A stretch of DNA of 64,000 nucleotides from Allobacillus halotolerans (GCF_018967645.1 NZ_JAHLZF010000002.1:78701-142700), one strand, 5' to 3'; positions 38,514 to 47,775 are shown, numbered from the stretch's first letter. The notes: generated from the sequence alone by a model not told the origin. Made by a program: numbers and translations.

Positions 38514-39305
38514 ATGAAAAAAGTTTTAATTATGGCTGGATCCGATACAAGTGGCGGTGCAGGTATTCAAGCAGACCTGAAAACAATGGAAGAACTAGGT
38601 GTGTATGGGATGACCGCTTTGACAACAATGGTTGCGCAAAATCCTGAAAACTGGGCGCACGATGTCTATCCGATTGAGATTGACACTGTAAAAGCACAGC
38701 TTCGCACGATCTTGGATGGTGTTGGTGTGGACCTAATGAAAACAGGGATGATTCCAACAACTGAGTCCATTCAATTGGCAGCAGATACCATCGATAAATA
38801 TAATCTTGAAGCTGTGGTTGATCCTGTCTTAGCTTGTAAAGGCGTCGATGAACCCGTCCATCCAGAGAATGCGGTTGCTTTACGGGAGATCCTTGTTCCA
38901 AAAGCCACCATTACAACACCGAATCTTTTCGAAGCTAGTCAATTGACAGAAATGCCTTTATTGAAAACGGTTGATGATATGAAGGAAGCAGCCAAGAAAA
39001 TTCATGATCTTGGCGCCAAAAATGTTGTCATTAAAGGTGGCTCGGATGTAGACGAAAACAAAGCTATTGATGTTTTTTACGACGGCAATGAACTCATTGT
39101 GTTAGAGGGCGAAGTCATTAAGCCTTGTTATACACACGGTGCAGGCTGTACTTTTGCCTCTGCCATAGCCGGCTCTTATGTGAACGGCAAGTCTCCGCTT
39201 GAAGCTGTTGAGTTTGCAAAACAATTCGTTTATCACGCGATCAATGGTGCAGAAAAACTGAATGAGTACGTCGGTTCTGTTAAACAATACGCAAACCGTA
39301 AATAA
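38514..39305 (+). CDS. pdxK: pyridoxine/pyridoxal kinase (ThiD-like)
   Basis: A 263-residue ribokinase-fold kinase that phosphorylates vitamin B6 vitamers in the PLP salvage path. GSDTSGGAGIQADLKT is the substrate site, and YTHGAGCTFASAIAG holds the anion hole and catalytic Asp region; here the usual GTGD reads GAGC, with the Cys seen in Bacillus PdxK. The alternative, HMP-phosphate kinase ThiD, is less likely by that motif but not excluded. Confidence 0.85.
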   Translation: MKKVLIMAGSDTSGGAGIQADLKTMEELGVYGMTALTTMVAQNPENWAHDVYPIEIDTVKAQLRTILDGVGVDLMKTGMIPTTESIQLAADTIDKYNLEAVVDPVLACKGVDEPVHPENAVALREILVPKATITTPNLFEASQLTEMPLLKTVDDMKEAAKKIHDLGAKNVVIKGGSDVDENKAIDVFYDGNELIVLEGEVIKPCYTHGAGCTFASAIAGSYVNGKSPLEAVEFAKQFVYHAINGAEKLNEYVGSVKQYANRK

Positions 39306-39312
39306 TATAACG

Positions 39313-39351
39313 AACTGTTCTTAAATGAAAACATTTAAGGGCAGTTTTTTT
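39313..39351 (+). terminator. pdxK terminator
   Basis: AACTGTTCTTAAATG/CATTTAAGGGCAGTT with a 4-nt loop, then seven T. Confidence 0.88.
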
Positions 39352-39415
39352 ATGAATAATTCCACGCTGAAAGAACCACCTTATGATTGTACTTTACACA
39401 AAGGAGGATTCTTTC

Positions 39416-40033
39416 ATGCAACAGCAACAAAATCCGAACAGCCAAATGCAAGATTCGAGCAACTTAGCTGCAAACAAAAGTCATGGCGCACATGAAATCA
39501 TGGATGTTCATGAAACGTTGTCCACACTCACTGGCACACTGGAGCACTATAAAATGTACCAACCGAACATTCAGTGTGAACAGCTGCAAAGTATTTTATC
39601 AAGACAAACTCAGTTCCTGAATCAATTGTATAACACGATGGTCAATACGTATCAATCCGGAACGCGTCCACAGCAACCAACCACGACGTATAACTTTGAA
39701 CTTTCAAATGATGTCACATATGGCCTGAGTCCTAGCCAACCAACGCAACCACAGCAATCTCCTCAATCATTGAATGAGCAAAATTACTCAAGTTATATGA
39801 TGGGGCATATTAAAGCATGTGCGACAGCATTTACGACATCTGCATTGGAAGCAACGAACCCGGTTATGCGCCGCGTCTTGCAAGATAGCGTACCGAACTT
39901 GTGTGAAATGGCTTATGAGTTATTCTTGTATCAAAATGATCGGAACTACTACCAAGTTCCTCAATTTGATGATCAATCGATGACACAATTACTGAACAGC
40001 TTCACAACTATACCGAATCCTCAGCAACACTAA
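39416..40033 (+). CDS. CotF-family spore coat protein
   Basis: A 205-residue protein with a two-part coat-protein F-like fold: HGAHEIMDVHETLSTLTGTLEHY near residue 25, and the C-terminal CATAFTTSALEATNPVMRRVLQDSVPNL block. Between them is a Gln/Pro/Thr-rich linker (about residues 84-120). ATG 39416 has AAGGAGG 8 bases upstream. CotF is assembled into the spore coat of B. subtilis, so this supports a spore former. A SigE/SigK promoter was not identified. Confidence 0.82.
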   Translation: MQQQQNPNSQMQDSSNLAANKSHGAHEIMDVHETLSTLTGTLEHYKMYQPNIQCEQLQSILSRQTQFLNQLYNTMVNTYQSGTRPQQPTTTYNFELSNDVTYGLSPSQPTQPQQSPQSLNEQNYSSYMMGHIKACATAFTTSALEATNPVMRRVLQDSVPNLCEMAYELFLYQNDRNYYQVPQFDDQSMTQLLNSFTTIPNPQQH

Positions 40034-40160
40034 TGTAAAAAGATGATAGGATAAAAGATAAATTTTGATGTAAAAGACAGTTGTTTAAATAATAATGACG
40101 TAAGCGTATAGGAAGTAGAATTAAAACACGTAGCCGCCTGTGGTCAAGTAATTGCAGATT

Positions 40161-40393
40161 CAGCTGCTCACTGCTGAAGTTGAACTGCTGACTGCTGGAG
40201 TTCGGCTGCTCACTGCTGAAGTTGAGCCGCTCACTGCTGGAGTTCGGCTGCTCACTGCTGAAGTCGTACCGCTCACTGCTGAAGTTGAGCCGCTCACTGC
40301 TGAAGTTGAGCCGCTCACTGCTGAAGTTCGGCTGCTCACTGATGAAGTCGTACCGCTCACTGTTGGAGTTCGGCTGCTCACTGCTAAAGTTAA
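40161..40393 (+). repeat. 21-bp phased intergenic array, unit type D (11 units)
   Basis: Units share CTCACTGCTGAAGTT with a variable 6-bp lead that alternates CGGCTG, GAGCCG and GTACCG. Spacing is 21 bp throughout (for example CTGCTGAAG at 40171, CTGCTGGAG at 40192). The tract lies between the convergent cotF-like and sodium channel genes. Every frame is nearly free of stops, so 65-130 codon false ORFs appear on both strands. Confidence 0.9.
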
Positions 40394-40510
40394 GTCCCAA
40401 GCAGGAGTTTGCCTATTAATTGTCGGACTCTAATGCCATATAACTTTTATAATGGAAAAAACGGACACGCAGCCCGCGGCAAGCGAAGTGTTTTGATGAA
40501 GCGCCAGTCA

Positions 40511-40556
40511 AATAAAAACCCGAGCGATTTATTTGATATTAAATCGTTCGGGTTTT
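40511..40556 (-). terminator. terminator of the sodium channel gene
   Basis: AAAACCCGAACGATTTA/TAAATCGCTCGGGTTTT is a 17-bp stem with one mismatch, followed by TTATT on the minus strand. Confidence 0.85.
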
Positions 40557-40589
40557 CATCTTTTATATAACTTTTTTCTCAGATTTTCT

Positions 40590-41474
40590 CTAGTTTTTCT
40601 CTTTGATCAATTCTTTTAACTCTCGAATTTCCTGTCTTAATTCAGCGATTTCTCCGCGGACAATTTGTTGATCTGCTTCATCCTCTTCTTCCTTCTCCCA
40701 TGCATCGATCTTTTCAAAGTTATTGACAATGACTCCGACGAATAGGTTAAGCACGACAAAAGCACCGACAAGAATAAACGCCACAAAATAAATCCACGCC
40801 CAAGAGGTAACTTCCATGACTGGACGCATGACACCACTTGCCCATGATTCCAGTGTGATCATTTGAAATAACGTCAACGCCGTCAGCTGCAGATTACCAA
40901 AGTATTCCGCACTGACATCCTGAAAGAGCATCGTACCGATGACACTGAAAATATAAAATACAATGAATAACAGTAACATGATGGTTCCTAAAGAAGGCAA
41001 GGTCATCAACAAAGCATTCACTAATTTTCGAAGAGATGGTATGACGGAAATCGTACGAAAGACACGCAACACACGTAAAATCCGTAATACGGTGATAAAT
41101 GGTGACCCGATAAAGACATAACTCGCCGCAACAATGAGAAAGTCAAAGACATTCCAATTATCTTTAAAGAAATGTAAGGTTTTCTCTTCTGCAATCATCT
41201 TTAAAATAATTTCAATTGTAAACAAAATCAATACGATAATATCAAACGTCAAAAACCACTCTCGGTATTTTTCATATAAACTTCCGTATGTTTCGATTCC
41301 GACAAATATGGCATTCAATAAAATGATGCCAATTACAATCGGTTGAAACAATGGATGTTCTACAATCTTTCTACTATATGTTTGCAATCCAATCCCCCAC
41401 TTTAATAATGCCTGTTTTATTTTATCATAAACAGGCTGTCTTTTTGGAGAAATGTTTGTGCTAAATTTGTACAT
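40590..41474 (-). CDS. voltage-gated sodium channel, NaChBac/BacNav family
   Basis: A one-domain, six-TM channel that opens as a homotetramer. S4 holds four arginines three apart (R131, R134, R137, R140 in VLRILRVLRVFR). The selectivity filter TLESWAS (207-213) is identical to that of NaChBac from alkaliphilic Bacillus, where such channels bring sodium in for motility and pH control. A C-terminal coiled coil (about 272-293) follows, as in the family. The start is uncertain: ATG 41474 lacks a ribosome site, TTG 41387 is close to a GTGGGGG. The frame runs on through array E to 41762, which is not part of the protein. Confidence 0.9.
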   Translation of the reverse strand: MYKFSTNISPKRQPVYDKIKQALLKWGIGLQTYSRKIVEHPLFQPIVIGIILLNAIFVGIETYGSLYEKYREWFLTFDIIVLILFTIEIILKMIAEEKTLHFFKDNWNVFDFLIVAASYVFIGSPFITVLRILRVLRVFRTISVIPSLRKLVNALLMTLPSLGTIMLLLFIVFYIFSVIGTMLFQDVSAEYFGNLQLTALTLFQMITLESWASGVMRPVMEVTSWAWIYFVAFILVGAFVVLNLFVGVIVNNFEKIDAWEKEEEDEADQQIVRGEIAELRQEIRELKELIKEKN

Positions 41475-41488
41475 TTGGGATGGGGATT

Positions 41489-41760
41489 GAACGGTTAGCA
41501 GGGTCGTTTGAACGGTTAGCGGGCTAGTTTGAACGGTTAGAGCGATACTTTGAACGGTTAGCACGATACTTTGAACGGTTAACGCGATACTTTGAACGGT
41601 TAGTACGATGCTTTGAACGGTTGGCGCGATATTTTGAACGGTTAGAGCGATATTTTGAACGATTGGCGCGATGCTTTGAACGGTTAGCACGATGCTTTGA
41701 ACGGTTAGCGCGAACGTTTGAACGTTCAAACCAATCCTTTGAACAGTCAGGCACTCCCTC
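41489..41760 (+). repeat. 21-bp phased intergenic array, unit type E (about 13 units)
   Basis: GAACGGTTAGCGCGATACTT-like units begin at 41489, 41510, 41531 and on at 21-bp steps; the last two are decayed. The tract separates the divergent sodium channel and MFS genes, so it is upstream of both. Both strands carry long false frames with LTVQSIA and FERLARC heptads. Confidence 0.92.
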
Positions 41761-41886
41761 AACGCTCACCAACACGTTTTCATACTGTAACGACTACTTA
41801 AAATCCACTGATAGTTTTTTTCGACTAATCGTGATAAAATACGTGAAATAAAGTCTTGGTTTTCTACTGGTTAGGAGTATTAGCAT

Positions 41887-43077
41887 ATGCCAAAACAGGT
41901 ATGGATTTTAATTATCGCAACATCCATTAACGTCACAGGTGCCTCTTTTATCTGGCCGTTAAATACAATTTATATGCACAATGAGCTTGGTGAGTCGCTG
42001 ACTTTCGCTGGGCTCATTTTGATGTTCAATCAAGGAGCTGCGATCGTCGGTAATTTAGTCGGAGGAACGCTTTTTGATAAAATCGGCGGATATCGTACAA
42101 TTTTAAGTGGTGGAGCTTTAACGCTCATTTCCGCTGTTGTGTTAACGCAATTCCATTCACTTGTCCCTTATTCGATTCTGTTAATCGTGATGGGATTAGG
42201 TTCAGGTGTCATCGTTCCTGCTATGTTCGCAATGGCAACTTCGGTGTGGCCTGAAGGCGGCAGACGCTCGTTTAATGCGATCTACGTCGCACAAAACGTC
42301 GGTGTCGCCCTGGGTGCTTCGCTTGGTGGTTTTGTTGCTTACTATTCTTTTTCTTATATTTTTTGGGCAAATGCTTCCCTTTTTATTCTGTTCTATATCA
42401 TTGTGTTTTTTACATTTAAACCGATGGAGAAGAAAGTGGATGCGAATGCTTATTCAACCGTCTTCAGTAAAGGGCTAGCAATTAAAAACAAAAAGTCTTT
42501 CTTGGCTCTTGGCTTTTTAAGTATCGGTTTCTTTATCGCTTGGGTTGCTTATACACAATGGCAAACAACCATTGCGTCTTATACACAGGACTTAGGAATC
42601 CCGATTGATCGGTACAGCGTGTTATGGACGATTAATGGTGCTATGATCATCGCAGGTCAGCCATTGATGAAGCTGATCACCCGCTGGATTACGAGTCCGA
42701 AAATGCAAATCGTTGTCGGTAATACGATATTCCTCGGTTCTTTTATCTATATCCTTAAAGCCGAATCCTTTGCTGATTTTGCAACAGGTATGGTGATACT
42801 CACTTTTGGTGAAATGTTTGTTTGGCCTGCAGTGCCGACGATTGCAGGTAACTTAGCACCAAAAGGCAGAACAGGGTTTTATCAAGGTATTATTAATAGT
42901 GTTGCTACAGCCGGCAAGATGACTGGCCCCGCTTTCGGAGGATTAATTGTCGATTACTTTTCAATTCAAGTCCTTTTTGGCATTTTGGCATTGCTCCTTC
43001 TATTGCCATTCCTTTCTGTCTATCTGTTGTCCCTTGCAGAGAAGAGAATTGAAGTAGCGAGTGAGTCTGCAGGATAG
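41887..43077 (+). CDS. MFS transporter
   Basis: A 396-residue, 12-TM major facilitator with motif A LFDKIGGYRT after TM2 and TSVWPEGGRRSFNAIYVAQNVGVALG in TM4-5. TTAGGAG precedes the ATG by 9 bases. It is monocistronic with a bidirectional terminator shared with the MurE-like gene. The substrate is not predictable; it resembles Bacillus YwoG/YfhI-like permeases only in general form. Confidence 0.85.
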   Translation: MPKQVWILIIATSINVTGASFIWPLNTIYMHNELGESLTFAGLILMFNQGAAIVGNLVGGTLFDKIGGYRTILSGGALTLISAVVLTQFHSLVPYSILLIVMGLGSGVIVPAMFAMATSVWPEGGRRSFNAIYVAQNVGVALGASLGGFVAYYSFSYIFWANASLFILFYIIVFFTFKPMEKKVDANAYSTVFSKGLAIKNKKSFLALGFLSIGFFIAWVAYTQWQTTIASYTQDLGIPIDRYSVLWTINGAMIIAGQPLMKLITRWITSPKMQIVVGNTIFLGSFIYILKAESFADFATGMVILTFGEMFVWPAVPTIAGNLAPKGRTGFYQGIINSVATAGKMTGPAFGGLIVDYFSIQVLFGILALLLLLPFLSVYLLSLAEKRIEVASESAG

Positions 43078-43087
43078 TTGAGTCCAT

Positions 43088-43137
43088 CAAAAAAGCATTC
43101 CGACAAATCGATTCGATCGATGTTGGAATGCTTTTTA
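43088..43137. terminator. bidirectional terminator
   Basis: AAAAAGCATTCC...GGAATGCTTTTT with an imperfect upper stem. T runs on both strands serve the convergent MFS and MurE-like genes. Confidence 0.85.
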
Positions 43138-44589
43138 TATGCTCATATCTTTCACCGTTTGCTTTAATTTTTCGGCGGTTTCCCTGTCCGAATTTGTCCC
43201 TAATTGAAACGCTTGATTATATAACTCGTGACCTTTACCCGTCACCAAGATTATATCGCCTTCATCTGCTGCTTCAACGGCCTCTTTAATGGCAAGTGTA
43301 CGATCGGGTATGATTTTTCCTTGTGAATGGCCATATTTGGCATGGTAGCTGTGCAGTGTTTGAACCATCTCTTCTTCTGGTTGTTCGTTGAGATCGTCTA
43401 AGGTTAAGATATATTGATCACTGTACATCGCCGAATTAATCAACATATCAGCACGTTTCGATTCATCGCGATCGCCCCGAAATCCAAACACATGAATCAC
43501 TCGTTTGGCATCACATTCACGAGCGGCCTTCAAGCAATAAATAATACCTTTTGTCGTATGAGCGTAGTCGATGACGACTCGTATATTTCCCGGGAAATGA
43601 ATCGACTCGAATCGACCTGGCAAAGAAGAAAAATTACGCAAGACATTCATCGACTTTTCGCGGTCTAACCCAAAATATTCACCGACAAGCAGGGTCATCG
43701 TTGCATTTAAGCGGTTATGTTCACCTGGCATTTTCAACTCGAATGACATCGCTTTTTCATTGGCAAACTGAATCGTTGACTGCCTTGTATCCAAAAGAAT
43801 TGAAGCTTCCACTTCAGTACTGATTGTTTTTAATTGATACGATTGATTTTTCAGCCTGCGATAAACAATTTCTCCCCATGAATTGTCCCGACTCACGATT
43901 GCTAGTCCATTTTTCTTTAATTGTTTAAACAGTTGATACTTGGTCTCAAAGTAGTCTTCCATCGTTGAATGATAATCCAAATGCTCTTTCTCTAAATTCG
44001 TAAAAACGGCCACATCAAAGTCTACACCTTTGACACGGTCTTGCTTCAGAGCGTGTGATGATACTTCAATGATCATGACATCGTCTTCACTTTGGTGAAG
44101 TAGTTGATGTAATTTTATTGGGTTCGGGGTCGTATTAATCGTCTTGAAGGCTTGTCCATTAACAATATTTTGGATTGTCCCTACAATCCCACACTGAAAT
44201 CCCTGTGCTTCCAACGTTTCTTTTACCATATAGCTTGTCGTTGTTTTTCCATTTGTTCCTGTAATTCCGATGATCTGCTGCTTTTTGTCAGCCGTATCAT
44301 AGAAATTTTTCGCGAGGATTCCTAAAACCGACTTTGACTGTTCCACAGATAAATAGACAGTCTTCTCCAAGGGTGTAGGACGCTCGCCGACAATTACTGA
44401 AGCTCCGTTTTGAATGGCTTCATCAATGTATTGGTGTCCATCGATTTTCTCACCATTGACGGCAATAAACATATAACCATCTTGTACTTCACGTGAATCA
44501 TCGGTAATCCCTAGGATATCTATGTGATCGATTGGTTGATTGTATGGATTTTTATATGAAATTCCACTAAGGATTTTTTCAATTTTCAT
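43135..44589 (-). CDS. MurE-like Mur ligase with altered amino-acid motif
   Basis: A 484-residue ATP-dependent amide ligase with all three Mur domains. ATP site GITGTNGKTTT, the carbamylated Lys in ETKYQLF, EVSSHAL and the C-terminal GKGHE are present, so it should be active. The MurE motif DNPR that reads diaminopimelate is replaced by DDLNEQP, and GCGGDRD by GFRGDRD. It stands alone, outside any dcw cluster. Start ATG 44589 has GGAGG 5 bases upstream. It may load a different amino acid, or act in a non-peptidoglycan path; true MurE is expected elsewhere. Confidence 0.82.
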   Translation of the reverse strand: MKIEKILSGISYKNPYNQPIDHIDILGITDDSREVQDGYMFIAVNGEKIDGHQYIDEAIQNGASVIVGERPTPLEKTVYLSVEQSKSVLGILAKNFYDTADKKQQIIGITGTNGKTTTSYMVKETLEAQGFQCGIVGTIQNIVNGQAFKTINTTPNPIKLHQLLHQSEDDVMIIEVSSHALKQDRVKGVDFDVAVFTNLEKEHLDYHSTMEDYFETKYQLFKQLKKNGLAIVSRDNSWGEIVYRRLKNQSYQLKTISTEVEASILLDTRQSTIQFANEKAMSFELKMPGEHNRLNATMTLLVGEYFGLDREKSMNVLRNFSSLPGRFESIHFPGNIRVVIDYAHTTKGIIYCLKAARECDAKRVIHVFGFRGDRDESKRADMLINSAMYSDQYILTLDDLNEQPEEEMVQTLHSYHAKYGHSQGKIIPDRTLAIKEAVEAADEGDIILVTGKGHELYNQAFQLGTNSDRETAEKLKQTVKDMSI

Positions 44590-44823
44590 GGTTGCCTCCA
44601 AGGTGACACGGTAATTTTGTATAGTTTACCCTCAATGGTCCATTTTAAAAACAGTTCTTATTGATTAAGGAAAAAGACCTTGCTCGCTAGTTAGTCAAAT
44701 GTCCTAGTATAAAAAATACGTATAACGCACGTGAGGAGCACCATATAGTTTAAACATTTTCATCGATAGTTACCGCATAACTACTCAGGCCAGGGCCAAT
44801 GACTAACATATAAGTAAAATAAA

Positions 44824-45168
44824 TTATTCAAAATAATTTTCATAAAGTTCTTTTATCTTTTTGTCAAATTTTTGCATGTAAACCGAGCGAGCTTCACGGT
44901 GATATTCCTTTCCGTCTACAAAAAGCAAAAGAACAGGCACCGTAAAGATATGAAACTTTCCAGCCACTTCCGGGACATCATCTGTACGGATTTCAGCAGC
45001 TTGGATCTTCGGATACTGATCCATCACCTTTTTCACTTGTGGTTTCAACCCGTGACAAACACTACAGTTTTCCTGTGAAATATACAAAAAAGCCACATTG
45101 TTTCCTTCGATTAATTGTTCCGCTTCTTCCAAGGTTGTTAGACGTTCGAAGAATTCCATATCATTCAT
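44824..45168 (-). CDS. thioredoxin-family protein
   Basis: A 114-residue thioredoxin fold with the dithiol motif CSVC (Cys 35 and Cys 38) in place of CGPC, and the cis-proline in FTVPVLLLFVDG. Probably a cytosolic thiol-disulfide exchanger. The start is ambiguous between ATG 45168 and an ATG three codons later. The 44590-44823 stretch holds no gene. Confidence 0.85.
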   Translation of the reverse strand: MNDMEFFERLTTLEEAEQLIEGNNVAFLYISQENCSVCHGLKPQVKKVMDQYPKIQAAEIRTDDVPEVAGKFHIFTVPVLLLFVDGKEYHREARSVYMQKFDKKIKELYENYFE

Positions 45169-45189
45169 TTCTCCTTATACGTGTTGAAA

Positions 45190-45215
45190 CTGCCTAGCAA
45201 AAATTCACCAGGCAG
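45190..45215 (-). terminator. weak terminator after the pterin dehydratase gene
   Basis: A 6-bp stem CTGCCT/AGGCAG, followed by TTTC on the minus strand. Confidence 0.4.
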
Positions 45216-45233
45216 CATCCATCTATCGTGTTA

Positions 45234-45530
45234 TTATTTATCCGATTGCTCATATAATTCATCAAAATAATTCGCCATCTCAATATCCAAATCGGTAATT
45301 CCCTGCATTTCCCAAGATGAAATTTTAAGCGTTACAACTTTATAATCAATCGCAATATTGGGGTGGTGTTGCTTTCCCTCTGCATAGGCTGCCACTTTGC
45401 TGACGAACTCAATTCCTAACAAATAATTTTCGAATTTATAACGACGGCGAATCCACTTTTCATCAATCCGCTTCCAGTTGGATAGCTTTTCGAGTTCTTG
45501 TTCAATCTGCTCTTCTGATAATAGTTCCAT
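45234..45530 (-). CDS. pterin-4a-carbinolamine dehydratase
   Basis: A 98-residue enzyme (PCD/DCoH family) that dehydrates 4a-hydroxytetrahydrobiopterin. The active-site motif [EKQ]HHP appears as GKQHHPNIAIDYKVV. GGAGG lies 8 bases before the ATG. No phenylalanine hydroxylase is beside it, so its partner may be elsewhere, or it serves another pterin such as the molybdenum cofactor or folate. Confidence 0.9.
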   Translation of the reverse strand: MELLSEEQIEQELEKLSNWKRIDEKWIRRRYKFENYLLGIEFVSKVAAYAEGKQHHPNIAIDYKVVTLKISSWEMQGITDLDIEMANYFDELYEQSDK

Positions 45531-45608
45531 TCATTTTCCCTCCTCGTTCTTGTATACCCTTCTATCAAAGAAGTTAATAAGAAAAGTGATGTTTTATCAG
45601 TAAAACAA

Positions 45609-46046
45609 CTATTGATGCTGTTCCTCAATATATTGTTTCATGACTTCTAATTGTTCCCCATCTTCTTTTTTGATCATCTTTGTGATCAGCGGTTTATACA
45701 ATTTATTCTTTATTCCGGATGGTTTGAGTTTGCCGATGAACTCCACTTTTGTACCCTTTTCAACTTCAGAAAAAAGATATGTGTACGTCAGAAACAGTTG
45801 ATGCTGTTGGCTCTCAATCGTGAATCGTTTATTCGGTTCAAATTCAGTCACTTTCAGGATATTTTCCACTTTGAATCCACGAATATTTCTCGTTTCCTTG
45901 ATTCCAGTGTTCAATCCAACAGGACCGTCTGTGATGATCTCTACATCTTCAATATGATTCATTTTTTCTGTATATCGATAATTGGAAGCTACATCAAAAA
46001 CTTGTTCGATTGGTGCTTCAATGACGGTTTCTAACTGAATTGCCAT
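45609..46046 (-). CDS. SRPBCC (START-like) family protein
   Basis: A 145-residue protein with the helix-grip fold: an N-terminal ETVIEAPIEQVFDVASNYRYTEKM pattern, a beta sheet core and a long C-terminal helix. Such proteins bind hydrophobic ligands or act as cyclases; the ligand is unknown. It lies 78 bp upstream of the pterin dehydratase gene on the same strand. Confidence 0.82.
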   Translation of the reverse strand: MAIQLETVIEAPIEQVFDVASNYRYTEKMNHIEDVEIITDGPVGLNTGIKETRNIRGFKVENILKVTEFEPNKRFTIESQQHQLFLTYTYLFSEVEKGTKVEFIGKLKPSGIKNKLYKPLITKMIKKEDGEQLEVMKQYIEEQHQ

Positions 46047-46176
46047 TTAAGCTCTTCCCCCATCCCCGTAAATTATTTACTTCATTATATCATTTACCGA
46101 GTGATGACTCATCTTAAAGGTAATGAGCATTACTGTTGGGAGTTGAATAAAGTTTGGCAAGGCAGCAATTTCTTTT

Positions 46177-46212
46177 CAAAAAAATGTCCTAACCGTTTTT
46201 AAGGTTAGGACA
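46177..46212 (-). terminator. terminator of the EAL-domain gene
   Basis: TGTCCTAACC/GGTTAGGACA followed on the minus strand by seven T. Confidence 0.9.
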
Positions 46213-46262
46213 AATTGAAAAGGGAGTAATATGCAAACCAATAGTAAGGTAGTTAGCGATTT

Positions 46263-47639
46263 TCATGTACGTTGTTGAGCAATTTGTTTCTTCATATCTT
46301 CAAATTTTAACGGATGACTGAAGTAGAATCCTTGGAAGATTTTACAACCAAAGCTACGAATCATTTCGTAATGCTCCTTCGTTTCTATTCCTTCAGCCAA
46401 TAGCTTTAAGTTCAAATCTTCTGCGAGCTGTATAATCGTTTTACAGATTCGTTGATCGACTGGGTTATAAATGACATCTCGCACAAATGAACGATCAAGT
46501 TTAATCATATCAACCGATAAATACTTCAAGTAATTTAATGAGGAATAAGATGTTCCAAAATCATCAATCGAGATCTGCACATCTTGCTGCTTAATTCGAT
46601 CGATTGTTTTTGAGACGTGGCCAATTTGTTGCATTAAAGCTGTCTCCGTAATTTCAAGTGCGAGCTGTTCTCCAGGGAAATTTGTATTGGTTAAGATGTT
46701 TTTTAATTTTGTAGAAAAATTCACTTGGGTAATATGACGAGCCGAAATATTAACGGACAAGACAAAATCTTGATGATGCTTTTCCATTAACTCTTTGATA
46801 TCCATACAAGCTTGCGCCACGACGAGGTCGTCAATCAAGTCAATGATATCGTGTTCTTCGGCATACTCGATAAATTCACTTGGCGGCAGGATCCCTTTCT
46901 GTGCATGATCCCAACGAGCTAATGCTTCAAAACCGTAGATTTGGTTGGTATCTATTTGATATAGCGGTTGATAAAATGGTTTAATCTCTTTATTTTCAAT
47001 CGCTTTCAATAACTCACATTTAAATTGCTCATCAGCTTTGGATTCTGGCTCTTTGATTTCGTTTATCCACGAAAAGTCAATTCGCATTTGTTCGGATTGA
47101 ATATAATTTGCAATTAACAAGGTTAATAGCGAGCGGAAGGATTTGACAATTTCTACTTCACGATTGGTCGGTGAATGAAATTGTTTTGAAAAGATGGAAA
47201 ATACAGCGATCACATCGCGGTCACGATAGTCAAAGATAGGAATAGACCAACAAGAGCTTAATCTCAGTAGATCAGACACTTCTTGATAACCATCCCCTGA
47301 CAGGCCATTCGAAATGTTTTCTGAAAAAGCGACTCTTTCCATGCGAATAGCCGTTGCATTTGAATCGATCCCTTTCTCAATCACTGTTCCACAACATGCT
47401 TCCTTGAACTCTTCAGATAGTCCATTAGAAATACACTCCTGAAAAAATTCTTTCTTCTCGTCCACAATCATAATTGCACTGTATGTGCCGTTTAGTTTAC
47501 GGTCAAAGTATTTCAAAATATGATGTAGGGCATCTTCATAGGAATCTGATTGATTCATCGCTTCCTCGATATAACGATAACCTTCCAAGAATTCTTCTGG
47601 CGTAACCTTTACTTGTTTCTTCACTTGTTGGTGAACCAT
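46263..47639 (-). CDS. GAF-EAL cyclic-di-GMP phosphodiesterase
   Basis: A 458-residue protein with an N-terminal GAF-like sensor (about 25-185) and an EAL domain (about 205-455) that hydrolyses c-di-GMP to pGpG. The catalytic signature is intact: FEALARWDH, NISARH, LEITETAL, DDFGTSYSSLNYL, KLDRSF and AEGIET. There is no GGDEF domain or TM segment, so it is soluble. GGGAGG lies 8 bases before the ATG. It stands next to a quorum-type regulator and peptide, with terminators between. Confidence 0.93.
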   Translation of the reverse strand: MVHQQVKKQVKVTPEEFLEGYRYIEEAMNQSDSYEDALHHILKYFDRKLNGTYSAIMIVDEKKEFFQECISNGLSEEFKEACCGTVIEKGIDSNATAIRMERVAFSENISNGLSGDGYQEVSDLLRLSSCWSIPIFDYRDRDVIAVFSIFSKQFHSPTNREVEIVKSFRSLLTLLIANYIQSEQMRIDFSWINEIKEPESKADEQFKCELLKAIENKEIKPFYQPLYQIDTNQIYGFEALARWDHAQKGILPPSEFIEYAEEHDIIDLIDDLVVAQACMDIKELMEKHHQDFVLSVNISARHITQVNFSTKLKNILTNTNFPGEQLALEITETALMQQIGHVSKTIDRIKQQDVQISIDDFGTSYSSLNYLKYLSVDMIKLDRSFVRDVIYNPVDQRICKTIIQLAEDLNLKLLAEGIETKEHYEMIRSFGCKIFQGFYFSHPLKFEDMKKQIAQQRT

Positions 47640-47740
47640 AAAAGAATCCTCCCTCGCTATGATTTAATAGTGATGGCTAATTTTCGTTTTATGTCAAACA
47701 GTGTATAATATATTTATGTATATTGTGAAAATTCAATTTG

Positions 47741-47775
47741 AAAAAAGAGGGCCACCAAAATTGCTGGGGTAGCCC
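47741..47775 (-). terminator. terminator of the secreted peptide gene
   Basis: GGGCTACC/GGTGGCCC with a 10-11-nt loop, then TCTTTTTT on the minus strand, 42 bp beyond the peptide stop codon. Confidence 0.85.

Noticed and set aside
40008-40433. Long frames on both strands (65-130 codons) rich in LTAEVEP or NFSSERL heptads
   Set aside because: They are translations of array D. The 21-bp period keeps several frames open, there is no ribosome site, and all frames look equally open.
41524-41851. Frames encoding FERLARC and ANRSKHR heptads
   Set aside because: Same cause: array E. The plus-strand frame also runs into the upstream region of the MFS gene.
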